Source: Sphingopyxis fribergensis
Lineage (GTDB): Bacteria; Pseudomonadota; Alphaproteobacteria; Sphingomonadales; Sphingomonadaceae
Length of the DNA stretch: 64,000 nucleotides
Direction of reading: 5' to 3'
Assembly: GCF_000803645.1 (NCBI RefSeq)
Contig: NZ_CP009122.1
Location: 4,254,501-4,318,500 of the forward strand
Shown here: positions 1 through 7,608 of the stretch, piece by piece
How positions within the stretch are numbered: position 1 is the stretch's first letter
How the letters are laid out: every line of letters begins with the position of its first letter
The notes under the pieces: model-generated
The model's database searches: none
Seen by the model: only the letters and a program-made list of their open reading frames with translations
Told to the model about the DNA's origin: nothing
Made by a program: the position numbers and the translations under genes

Positions 1-1023
1 GCCAAGCGACAGCGCTAGGCCATCTGAGGGAATATAGGGAACCGTCGAAAGCGTGTCGTAGATCGGCGCCAGTGCTGGGGTGTCGCCCGCACCTGGATAG
101 ATCAACGACCAGTTCTTGAGATGCATATCGCCGTTGCCCATCACAACCGAGAGGGTCAGTCTGCGGACGAATTCCAGCGCGGCGAAGGGTGAGATTGCGA
201 CGTTCAGCACCGAAGCGATGTCGTGGAAGGCGGCCCCGTCATATTTACGTGCGGGATAAAGGCCGAAGATCTGCGCGAAATCTTCAATATGGACGCGCTG
301 TCCATTCGCCGTGCGATCGAAACGGCGAACGAGGAGAACCAGGCCTTCTGCAAGTGTTTCAAATTCTCCGGGTATCCCCTCAAACTGGTCGCGGCTGAGA
401 AGCTCCCGCTCGGGGACATCCATCCCGATTGCTTCGGCAAGCGCGAGATTGGCAAATTCGTTTTCCGATACGCCCGGAAAGGCGGTGGATGGGAACTTGG
501 CGATATATTGTCCTTCGCCGTCACCAAACGGCAGCGTCAGACCTCCGCCCTTGCCGGTGTTCTTCATCACCGAGAGCTTCATTTGCACGCCCGCCAGCGA
601 AAAACGAGCCTTGCGTGGCCCATGTGAGGCTGTCGTCGTGACGCTGGCCTGTCCGTCAGAGGGCAATACGCGCACAGCGCCGGGCAAGTCTGCGCCGAGC
701 GCCGCCAGGAGATCAAAATCATTGCCTGGCCGCACAGTGCCGGCGTGGTGCTTCTCCATTGCTGCGCGCAAACGGTCTTCGGGCAGGAGATTGGCGAAAA
801 AGGGCGGCAAGGCGCCAGAGACGGGGCGCGGGTCTTTACGCAAATCCCCTGAGGCCGAGCGAAGGGACAGGCTCAGAACCGGAACGCCGCCTGTCGCGCG
901 ATAGGCCGGATCAAGGCTGAAGGCGCTGAAATCACCGGGCGTTCTGACGATCGTGCCGACCTTCACGTCCTTCAGCAACACATCCAGAGAGGTTATCGTC
1001 TCAGCGGTTGGCAAGGCTGTCAT
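1..1023 (-). CDS. hipA: HipA-family serine/threonine kinase toxin (3' end beyond window)
   Basis: The reverse strand is open for 341 codons to the window edge, so the C-terminus is missing. The product looks like a HipA toxin, a kinase family that phosphorylates aminoacyl-tRNA synthetases and causes dormancy. Visible blocks are the N-terminal couple domain (LLPEDRLRAAME), GVQMKLSV, the ATP-pocket lysine in QYIAKFPS, LLVRRFDR, and the catalytic loop NGDMHLKNW followed by PIYD, the expected Mg-binding region. The ATG overlaps the hipB stop by one base (TGATG), so the pair is translationally coupled with the antitoxin first. HipA identity is clear; the actual target is not shown by the sequence. 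Confidence 0.93.
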   Translation of the reverse strand, partial: MTALPTAETITSLDVLLKDVKVGTIVRTPGDFSAFSLDPAYRATGGVPVLSLSLRSASGDLRKDPRPVSGALPPFFANLLPEDRLRAAMEKHHAGTVRPGNDFDLLAALGADLPGAVRVLPSDGQASVTTTASHGPRKARFSLAGVQMKLSVMKNTGKGGGLTLPFGDGEGQYIAKFPSTAFPGVSENEFANLALAEAIGMDVPERELLSRDQFEGIPGEFETLAEGLVLLVRRFDRTANGQRVHIEDFAQIFGLYPARKYDGAAFHDIASVLNVAISPFAALEFVRRLTLSVVMGNGDMHLKNWSLIYPGAGDTPALAPIYDTLSTVPYIPSDGLALSLG

Positions 1024-1316
1024 CACCGCTCTTCCGGTTGCGGGCTGAAGGCTGGGCGATCGTCCTCTGTCTCCGGATGTAAGAGCGCCGCCACAGCCGG
1101 CGCCATCGCCTGGGGCACCAGCATCATCTCAAGGCCGACCGCCCGGGCGATGTTGATCAATGTCGTGGCGCGCGCCGCCGCAGCCCCTGTCTCAATGTCG
1201 CGATAGCGTGGGCGTGATATGCCGGCGAGATCGGCGACTTGTTCCTGGGTCAGCCGCGCGGCCTGCCGAGCGCGCCGAAGATGGTCGCCGATCTCTTTCA
1301 ACGTGCGGTCTTCCAT
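1023..1316 (-). CDS. hipB: HipB-like XRE-family antitoxin
   Basis: A 97-aa helix-turn-helix protein of the Cro/C1 type. The core LTQEQVADLAGISRPRYRDIETG is a canonical XRE HTH. It would bind its own promoter and neutralise the HipA kinase encoded directly downstream. The reading frame opens at 1382, but I prefer the ATG at 1316 because AAAGG lies about 7 bases upstream and the HTH family normally starts here. The longer start would add 22 residues that overlap the probable operator. The C-terminal tail (PETEDDRPAFSPQPEER) is acidic and disordered, as in many HipB proteins. Confidence 0.9.
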   Translation of the reverse strand: MEDRTLKEIGDHLRRARQAARLTQEQVADLAGISRPRYRDIETGAAAARATTLINIARAVGLEMMLVPQAMAPAVAALLHPETEDDRPAFSPQPEER

Positions 1317-1317
1317 T

Positions 1318-1366
1318 TGATACCTTTGCGGATCGATCGACTGACAATTGATCTGAATAGGTATCA
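1318..1366. promoter_or_regulatory. Inverted repeat upstream of hipB, candidate operator
   Basis: TGATACCT (1318-1325) and AGGTATCA (1359-1366) are perfect 8-bp inverted arms separated by 33 bp. They lie immediately upstream of the preferred hipB start in an AT-richer stretch. HipB autoregulates through paired palindromic half-sites in E. coli, so this is the natural operator candidate. Only the symmetry is observed. Confidence 0.5.
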
Positions 1367-1477
1367 TATCAATGAAGCGCAATCAATAAAAGATCCTAAA
1401 ACATATCATTGCTACTATGCATGGCTCGTTTTCGGATCATTGTATGCGGTCGAGGCGCGGGAATGGCCGGAAATGGG

Positions 1478-2458
1478 TTAGCTCATCACCACCACGCCGC
1501 CGGCAAGATGGCGGGCGCGCAGGTTCAGCAATTGCTCGATCTGCGGGACGGCTTCCTCGATCCGGTTGGTGTGGAAGATCGCATTGACCTCAAGGCCGCC
1601 CAGCGCCGCATTGGCGAGCACGATCTTGCCCGAGCGGTAGAGATTGATCTGGTCGACCACTTCGGCCAGCGAAGCGCCTTCGAAGATCAGCAGGCCGCGT
1701 CGCCAGGCCGTCGCCTTGGCGCCGTCGATCTCGCTGCGACGTGTTCCGCCATCGGCTGCGACAAACACCTGTTCATTCGCGCGCAGCATGAGCGGCCGAT
1801 CGCCTCCACGGCATGTCACCTCTCCATCGACACAGGCGACGCGAACGCCGCCGTCGAGGCGCTGGACGTTGAAGCTGGCGCGATGCGTCGAGGCCTCCAC
1901 TGCACCGGCCTTCACCCGGAACGGCGCACCGCGCTCCCCGGCGGTGATGAAGGCTTCGCCGACCACGAGGCTGATCCCGTTGGCGCCGTCGCGGGTCGTG
2001 TCGAGCAGGGAAATGGCGGTGCGGGAATTCATCTCCACCTTCACCCCGCTCACGGGCGCAAATGCGTAGCGCTCTCCGATAGCGGTCCGATGATCCGCGG
2101 TGAGTTCGGCAAAGGAAGGCCAGAGGCCAAGCGGCGGTCTGGCGACGCCCAGCGTCAGTGCGGCGACGGCCACCGTGCCGCCGCCGGCCAGAACAGCGCG
2201 GCGGCTCACCATGGCGGGCTGCTTGTTGTGCTTCGCCGCGACGGCGTAATTGCGCACGCCGGCAATCTCACGAAAGGCGGCCTCGTGCGCCAGGCTGGTG
2301 GCGCGCCATGCCGCGAGCCGCGCGGCATCATCGTCCGTCGCTGCGCCGGACGTCAGGCAGACGAGCCAATCGGCCGCTTCGACGAGCAGGTCGTCGGCGT
2401 CATCTTCACGGATCTCCCGATCCGTCATCGGCAATCCGGATCCAACGGGCGCGGCCAT
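1478..2458 (-). CDS. FecR-type anti-sigma / sigma regulator
   Basis: A 326-aa protein with the FecR layout. The N-terminal cytoplasmic DUF4880-like region (DDLLVEAADWLVCL, LAAWRATSLAHEAAF) precedes one hydrophobic segment (RRAVLAGGGTVAVAALTLG, about residues 85-105) and a periplasmic FecR domain. The C-terminal DUF4974-like part ends with LAEVVDQINLY and VPQIEQLLNLR. FecR proteins hold an ECF sigma factor until a periplasmic STN domain signals. It is the last gene of the tonB / STN-TonB / sigma / fecR operon, 32 bp after the sigma gene. A second Met at residue 11 is an alternative start; neither has a strong Shine-Dalgarno sequence. The likely target is the adjacent haemagglutinin locus (inference from position). 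Confidence 0.85.
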   Translation of the reverse strand: MAAPVGSGLPMTDREIREDDADDLLVEAADWLVCLTSGAATDDDAARLAAWRATSLAHEAAFREIAGVRNYAVAAKHNKQPAMVSRRAVLAGGGTVAVAALTLGVARPPLGLWPSFAELTADHRTAIGERYAFAPVSGVKVEMNSRTAISLLDTTRDGANGISLVVGEAFITAGERGAPFRVKAGAVEASTHRASFNVQRLDGGVRVACVDGEVTCRGGDRPLMLRANEQVFVAADGGTRRSEIDGAKATAWRRGLLIFEGASLAEVVDQINLYRSGKIVLANAALGGLEVNAIFHTNRIEEAVPQIEQLLNLRARHLAGGVVVMS

Positions 2459-2490
2459 TGCGCGGTCTGCATCCTCAATTCTTTCTCCTC

Positions 2491-3033
2491 CTATCGGGTA
2501 GACACGCGAGCGGCCCGCTCAGCGAAAGGGTTTTTTCGCCGGGTGCGGCGCGCGCAGTGCAAGATGGCGCCGCGCAGGTCCATCTGGATCAGCCGGACCG
2601 TCACGCCATAGTGATCGGCGAGTTGCTCATGGCTCATCGTGCCGGTGAAACTCTCGATGAAGACGTGGCGCTGGCGGGGCGTCAGTTCACCCAGCACTTT
2701 CCAGACATGGGCGAGTTCGCTGCGCGCCAGAGCGATCCGCTCGGGTCCGGGCGCGTCATCCGGGATCGACAATATGTCTTCGATATCCTGGCTGCCCAAT
2801 ACCCGGCGCTGTTTGGCCGACATGGTCGCGGCCATGTTGATCGCCGCGCGATAGATATAAGCGTCGGGGTCGTTGACCGGCGCGTCATCTTTGAGATCGC
2901 TGAACTTGATCCAGGTCTCGTGCAATGCTTCGCCAGCCAGGTCTTGCGAGCCAAGGCGCGCGGCCAGGCGATCGCGAATCTGGGTGTAACGGAGCGCCAG
3001 CGTTGTTTTGATACTGGCCCGCGTCGCGCTCAT
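2491..3033 (-). CDS. FecI-type ECF RNA polymerase sigma factor
   Basis: A 180-aa ECF sigma factor. Region 2 contains LAGEALHETWIKFSDL and DPDAYIYRAAINMA. Region 4 contains ELTPRQRHVFIESFTGTMSHEQLADHYGVTVRLIQMDL, a typical sigma-70 region 4 HTH. The start at 3033 is chosen because its ATG overlaps the stop of the STN-TonB gene by 4 bp (ATGA). The longer open frame to 3177 only shadows that gene. The FecR partner follows. Expected role: transcription of the surface-protein locus upon a periplasmic signal relayed by FecR. No receptor with an N-terminal STN domain is in the window. Confidence 0.88.
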   Translation of the reverse strand: MSATRASIKTTLALRYTQIRDRLAARLGSQDLAGEALHETWIKFSDLKDDAPVNDPDAYIYRAAINMAATMSAKQRRVLGSQDIEDILSIPDDAPGPERIALARSELAHVWKVLGELTPRQRHVFIESFTGTMSHEQLADHYGVTVRLIQMDLRGAILHCARRTRRKNPFAERAARVSTR

Positions 3034-3815
3034 GGACGCCGCCTCCCGCCAGGTGGAGCGGCGCGCCCTGCAAGACGGTCGGTCTCCACTTCGAAGCGCA
3101 TCGAGCGGCTGAGCCCCTCGGGCGGCGGGCTGCTGATAATCGCGCCGAACAGGATCTGGCGGACGCGGGCGTCCCAATCGGGTTCGGAACTGCCGCGCAT
3201 CAGGCGCACCTCATCGATGCGGCCGGTCGGATCGACGGAGACGGCGATCTCGATGCGGAAACTGCGCCCCTCATAGGCGCCGTCGCGCTTCAGGCGCTCG
3301 AAGATTTCCGTCTGAACGCGCTGGGCATATTGATTGTAGGCGCTTGGATCGCGGCGACCGACTAGGCGCGGCGCGCGAACTTCCGCCATGTCGAGATGGA
3401 GCGCGGACGGGCCAGCCGCCGCCGCATTCCCAGCCCGGTCGGATGGCGGCGGCTGGCCCTCGACGAAAATCACCGCAGAGTTGGGGCCGGTGAAGCGCGC
3501 CGAGAGGCCGGTGCCTTGCAGAAGATGTCGAAGGGCCGCAGGCGCGGCATAGACGCCGCGGAGCGGTGTGGACTGCCGCGCGCCGGCGAGGCTTTGGCGA
3601 TAGATGATGTTGACGCCGCTCACGGTCGCAAACTCGGCGATCGCCTGCGCCACGGGCTGGGCAGGAATATCGTAGCGCCGCTCCTGCATCGCCGGCGCTG
3701 TCTGGGCTGCCGCCACCCCGGCCATGCAGATCGTGAGGACGATGGCGGCATAGAGCAGAAGCCCTTGTCCACTTCGCCTGACTGCAATGAAGGGGATGCG
3801 CGCAATCCTCGTCAT
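3030..3815 (-). CDS. STN-domain protein with TonB-like C-terminus (candidate signal transducer)
   Basis: A 261-aa exported protein. A basic N-terminus and hydrophobic segment (LLLYAAIVLTICMAGVAAAQ) form a signal peptide or anchor. Residues about 45-120 are a secretin/TonB short N-terminal (STN) domain: RRYDIPAQPVAQAIAEFA, GVNIIYR, LRGVYAAPAALRHLLQGTGL. After a linker containing AEVRAP, residues about 165-250 resemble a TonB C-terminal domain (FRIEIAVSVDPTGRIDEVRL). STN domains normally sit on TonB-dependent receptors and touch FecR; here the domain has no barrel. It is translationally coupled (ATGA overlaps) to tonB upstream and the sigma gene downstream, which supports a signalling role. Domain assignment is good; function is inferred. 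Confidence 0.78.
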   Translation of the reverse strand: MTRIARIPFIAVRRSGQGLLLYAAIVLTICMAGVAAAQTAPAMQERRYDIPAQPVAQAIAEFATVSGVNIIYRQSLAGARQSTPLRGVYAAPAALRHLLQGTGLSARFTGPNSAVIFVEGQPPPSDRAGNAAAAGPSALHLDMAEVRAPRLVGRRDPSAYNQYAQRVQTEIFERLKRDGAYEGRSFRIEIAVSVDPTGRIDEVRLMRGSSEPDWDARVRQILFGAIISSPPPEGLSRSMRFEVETDRLAGRAAPPGGRRRP

Positions 3816-4468
3816 CCGAGCCTGAAGGTCACCGGGATGACGACGCTGAGCTGGCCGGGCCAGCCTTCCGGGAAAGCCGGGAGGGGCTGCGCGCGCATGA
3901 CCGCGGCGACCGCTTCCCGGTCGATGTCGGTTACGCCGGAGCTTTCCCCAACCCAGGCCTGGATCACCCGCCCGTCACGCGACATGATGAAGTGCAGCAT
4001 GACCACGCCCTCGCGCCCCGCATCGCGCGCGCCGGCGGGATAGATGCGGTAACGCGCCAGATGAGCCTCCAGTCGCCGGCGATAAGCGAGGACATCGGCG
4101 TTCGGGAGATTGGCCAGATCATGTGCTTCGCCCTGCGCCTCGGCACTGGCGTGCGTCCCATCTGACTCAGGCCCGGCAGCGCGCGGCAAAGGGTCAGGGT
4201 CTCCGGTCAGCCCGGAGGTCTCCGGGGGGCGTGGCTGAGAGAGGGCCTCCGCCATTTCGCCGCGTTGTGGGCTATCGTCGCGAGCGCGTCCATCCGCCGG
4301 ATCGAGCGGGATGAGTTCGACGATCAAAACCGAACCGCGATCGCCGCCGGCGACATCGCGCACAGGCGTGCCCTTGTCCCAGGCCCATAAGAGAGCGGCC
4401 CCCATGACAGCGTGCATGGAGAGCGAGGCGAGCCAGCCTATCAGTCGTGTCGAGACCTCCCGACTCAT
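3812..4468 (-). CDS. TonB-family energy transducer
   Basis: A 218-aa protein with an N-terminal membrane anchor (LIGWLASLSMHAVMGAALLWAW) containing the Ser/His pair usual in TonB anchors. A Pro/Asp/Glu-rich periplasmic spacer follows, then a C-terminal TonB domain with RRRLEAHLARYRIYPAGARDAGREGVVMLHF, GRVIQAWVGESSG and PLPAFPEGW. TonB carries proton-motive energy from ExbB/ExbD to outer-membrane proteins. It is the first gene of the leftward regulatory operon and overlaps the next gene by 4 bp. ExbB/ExbD genes lie on the other strand at 7.6-9.8 kb, beside a second TonB. Confidence 0.87.
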   Translation of the reverse strand: MSREVSTRLIGWLASLSMHAVMGAALLWAWDKGTPVRDVAGGDRGSVLIVELIPLDPADGRARDDSPQRGEMAEALSQPRPPETSGLTGDPDPLPRAAGPESDGTHASAEAQGEAHDLANLPNADVLAYRRRLEAHLARYRIYPAGARDAGREGVVMLHFIMSRDGRVIQAWVGESSGVTDIDREAVAAVMRAQPLPAFPEGWPGQLSVVIPVTFRLG

Positions 4469-4653
4469 CGTCCGCCCGTCATCCCACTGTCATTCAAATG
4501 CTCAGCCCGTAGGCAGAATTTATCGCGTCTTCGTGACAGCTGGCCGGGCCGCGGAATTCTTTCGCGATGCCGGGCTGAAGAAAAATGCCTCGAAGCGAAA
4601 AAAGTCTTTCGTTCGATGTCGCGAGATTGGTCTTCCAATCGAGGACCATGACC

Positions 4654-5601
4654 ATGCACCCGACTATGGCCATCAGATTGGAGACGCATGACGCGGATAA
4701 CAGGGCGATCGCCCTGCCATCCGTTCGCGCAGTCGTGCCCCATCGTCAGGCGGTCGCCGTTGATGAAGCAGCACGCCCCGCGGTCTTGCGGCAACGCTTC
4801 AAGCTCGGTCCGCTCGACTTCGATTATCGGGCTTTTCCGCGCCAGCGCGTTGTCGCGCTCTCCTCGACCGACACGACCGTCCATATCGTCCTGCCGATCA
4901 CTGGGATGACCGTGGTGGTGACGGAAGGCGAAGCCCAGACGCTCCGCGCCGGTTCGGCGTTGCTGCTTGGCGCCATTACGCGGACGGCCGTTGTCTGCAC
5001 CGCCGGTTCGAGCGCGCTCTTCCTGCATATTCCGCGCGCCGCCATCCAGTCGGCCGCCTCGCGCGCGCTTGGCAGTCCGCGCCGCCTCGCCGCGATCGAT
5101 CATCTCTTCAACTGGTCGCTCGACGATCTGGGCGCCCGTCTGCCGCGCGCTTCGGTTGCAGCGGAGCCCGGCCATGACGATCCTGTCCTGGAACGGCGGA
5201 CGCTCGATGGACTGGTGAAGCGGTTGCGCGACGATGACGTTGCCGACACGCTCTTTCCCGTCGCGCGCTCGGTGCAGCGCGCCGTCGAGCATATCCGCGC
5301 CAACCCGCAGCACAGTTGGACGATCAACGATCTCGCGCCGATGGTGGGCGTGACGCCCGGCACCTTGCGCCGGAACTTCCGTACCTGTCTCGGAATCACC
5401 GTTACCCAGCTCGTTCAGCAAATCCGTATCGAGTGGGTGAGAGCGCGCCTGGAGAGCGTGACCGAAAGCCGTTCCATCAGCGACATCGCGCTCGCCGCCG
5501 GTTTCGGGGCGCCTGGCGTGATGAGCCGGACCTATCAACGTCACTTTGGAGAAACTCCGAGCAAGACCCGCACGCGGGCCTTTCGCGCCATGCGCGACTG
5601 A
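4654..5601 (+). CDS. AraC-family transcriptional regulator
   Basis: The C-terminal third carries the double-HTH AraC/XylS domain: AVEHIRANPQHSWTINDLAPMVGVTPGTLRRNF, then SRSISDIALAAGFGAPGVMSRTYQRHFGETPSKTR. The N-terminal part (RFKLGPLDFDYRAF) resembles the AraC_binding_2/TetR-like cupin sensors of this family. The frame opens at 4585; I prefer the ATG at 4654 because GAGG stands 9 bases upstream. The gene is divergent from the tonB-fecR operon and precedes the TPS operon, so it is the local candidate regulator of both. The effector is unknown. Confidence 0.86.
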   Translation: MHPTMAIRLETHDADNRAIALPSVRAVVPHRQAVAVDEAARPAVLRQRFKLGPLDFDYRAFPRQRVVALSSTDTTVHIVLPITGMTVVVTEGEAQTLRAGSALLLGAITRTAVVCTAGSSALFLHIPRAAIQSAASRALGSPRRLAAIDHLFNWSLDDLGARLPRASVAAEPGHDDPVLERRTLDGLVKRLRDDDVADTLFPVARSVQRAVEHIRANPQHSWTINDLAPMVGVTPGTLRRNFRTCLGITVTQLVQQIRIEWVRARLESVTESRSISDIALAAGFGAPGVMSRTYQRHFGETPSKTRTRAFRAMRD

Positions 5602-5980
5602 ACCTTCCTCCCGCTCATGGGAGACAATAATTCCTCTAGCGTCCTGACGAATAGTCAGGGCGCAATTTCTGCTGCAATGAAGTAGAAATACAATATTATG
5701 CGACATAAATTACTATCAAGTGATTCGCCTGTGGCATTACGATAATACGTAAACCAGCGATCTCTGTAACACAACTTACATACTAAACGACCTAGGCGAG
5801 ACGAAACGCATTTGGGCATGTGTTATGTCTTGAGACTTGCCCGCATCCCTTCTTAAGAGCGCATCGACAACTGGCGCTGCAATGCAGCACGGGTCTTTGC
5901 GCGCGCCGGCCATGGGATGACAGCGACCGGTCGCCGTCCGGCTCCAAGCCGTGCGGCGCTTCCGGCAGGGGGTACAGGTT
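5602..5980 (+). promoter_or_regulatory. AT-rich leader of the two-partner-secretion operon
   Basis: A gap of about 380 bp in front of tpsB. The first 200 bases are much AT-richer than the surroundings (for example 5640-5800), fitting promoter DNA. A hairpin with arms TTTCTGCT and AGTAGAAA (one mismatch) lies near 5668-5690. No credible gene is seen. I expect the operon promoter and the sigma/AraC targets here, but I cannot fix -35/-10 boxes. Confidence 0.4.
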
Positions 5981-7606
5981 TTGAGGTTCGATAAAGATCA
6001 CTGGCGCCGTGCCGCGAGCCATGTCGCGCTTGCCGTCTCGATAGGGTTGATCGCATCGCCGGCACTCGCCCAGGGCGGCGGGGCTGGCGACGCCATCGCC
6101 GCCCCCGCCGAGGCAAGTGCCCGCTTCGACATCATGGCGTTCCAGGTCAGGGGCAACACCGTCCTTGCGCCCGACGATGTCGAGCGGGCGATCCTGCCCT
6201 TCATGGGGCCGGGACGAAGTGAGGCCGATGTCGAGGCCGCACGGGCGGCTTTGCAGAAAGCCTATGAGGACGCCGGCTATGTGGCGGTCTCTGTCTATGT
6301 GCCTGAGCAATCCGTCGACGGCGGGGTTCTGCAACTGGCTGTTCAGCAACAGGCCATCGGCCAGCTGCTCGTCGAAGGCGACACGGGACGCGCCGATGCA
6401 CTGCGCGCGATGGCGCCCTCGGTCGCGCCGGGCCAGACGCCCAACCTGACCGCCTTCCAGCGCGATGTCGTCGCGCTCAACAGCAATCCCAATCGCCGCG
6501 TCACGCCGGAACTACGCGCCGGCGAAGCGCCCGGAACGCTCGATGTCGTCCTCAAGGTCGAGGAAAGCTCGCCGTTTCACGCCTCGGCGGAACTCAACAA
6601 TTTCAGCTCCTCGGCCACGACCGATCTGCGGGCATCCGCGACGATCCGCTACGACAATATGTGGGGACGCGGAGATTCCTTAAGCCTGTCCGCACAGACC
6701 GCCCCTGAGCGCACCGACGACGGTACTGTCTTCTCCGGCAATTATCTGATGCGGCTGGGGCAAGGCACGCAGCTCCTGCTCTACGGCGTCCACTCGGACA
6801 GTGACATCGCAGTGGTCGGTGGGACCAATGTTGTCGGCAAGGGCAAAATGATCGGCGCCCGGCTGATCCAGTCGCTTGGCTCCAGCGAAGGCTTCTATCA
6901 TTCGCTGACGCTCGGGTTCGACTGGAAGGATTTCAAGGAGGATGTGATCCTCGGGTCCGACCGCGCGTCTGCCCCGATCGAATATTTCCCGTTGATCGCG
7001 AGCTGGCGCGGCGACTGGGCGGGCGATCGCTCGAACAGCAATATCACCTTCTCGGGCACTTTCGGCATCCGAGGTCTCGGCGATCCCTGGGAGCGCTTCG
7101 ACGCCAAGCGCTACATGGCCCGCCAGAGCTTCATCGCCTTGAAGCTGGACGCTGAGACCACGCGAACCTTCGGGCCTGATCTTCAGCTCAACGCGCGGTT
7201 CTCCGGCCAATGGTCGCCCGATCCGCTGATCTCGAACGAAGGCTTCTCGCTCGGCGGCATGTCGAGCGTACGCGGCTATTATGAGTCCGAGGCCATCGGC
7301 GATTATGGCTTCGCCTATCAGACCGAACTGCGCTCGCCGGATTTCGCCCGGATGCTGGGCAGCGACCTCATCAATGAGCTGCGCTTCCATGCCTTCATCG
7401 ACAGCGGTTATGTCGGCATCCATCAGCCGCTGGAAAGCCAGCTTGCGACCCGCAACACCTGGCTTTCCAGCGCCGGCCTCGGCGCGCGGCTCAAGCTCTT
7501 CAACCATCTGACCGGCGCGATCGACGCCGGTGTTCCGCTTCGGTCGGGCTCGGAATCCGAGTCCGGCGACATCTTCGTTCGCTTCCGCATCCAGGGGGAA
7601 TTCTAA
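5981..7606 (+). CDS. TpsB / ShlB-FhaC family outer-membrane secretion pore
   Basis: A 541-aa Omp85-superfamily transporter for two-partner secretion. After a signal peptide (VALAVSIGLIASPALAQ) comes a POTRA-type region (FDIMAFQVRGNTVLAPDDVERAILPFMG, ALQKAYEDAGYVAVSVYVPEQ), then a 16-strand-barrel region. The L6-type motif is VRGYYESEAIGDYG and the last residue is Phe, as expected for BAM-assembled barrels. The frame opens at a GTG (5951) without a ribosome site; a TTG at 5981 has AGGGGG 8 bases upstream and gives a clean signal peptide, so I use that. It is the first gene of the operon whose 4224-aa product is its obvious substrate. Confidence 0.88.
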   Translation: MRFDKDHWRRAASHVALAVSIGLIASPALAQGGGAGDAIAAPAEASARFDIMAFQVRGNTVLAPDDVERAILPFMGPGRSEADVEAARAALQKAYEDAGYVAVSVYVPEQSVDGGVLQLAVQQQAIGQLLVEGDTGRADALRAMAPSVAPGQTPNLTAFQRDVVALNSNPNRRVTPELRAGEAPGTLDVVLKVEESSPFHASAELNNFSSSATTDLRASATIRYDNMWGRGDSLSLSAQTAPERTDDGTVFSGNYLMRLGQGTQLLLYGVHSDSDIAVVGGTNVVGKGKMIGARLIQSLGSSEGFYHSLTLGFDWKDFKEDVILGSDRASAPIEYFPLIASWRGDWAGDRSNSNITFSGTFGIRGLGDPWERFDAKRYMARQSFIALKLDAETTRTFGPDLQLNARFSGQWSPDPLISNEGFSLGGMSSVRGYYESEAIGDYGFAYQTELRSPDFARMLGSDLINELRFHAFIDSGYVGIHQPLESQLATRNTWLSSAGLGARLKLFNHLTGAIDAGVPLRSGSESESGDIFVRFRIQGEF

Positions 7607-7608
7607 TC

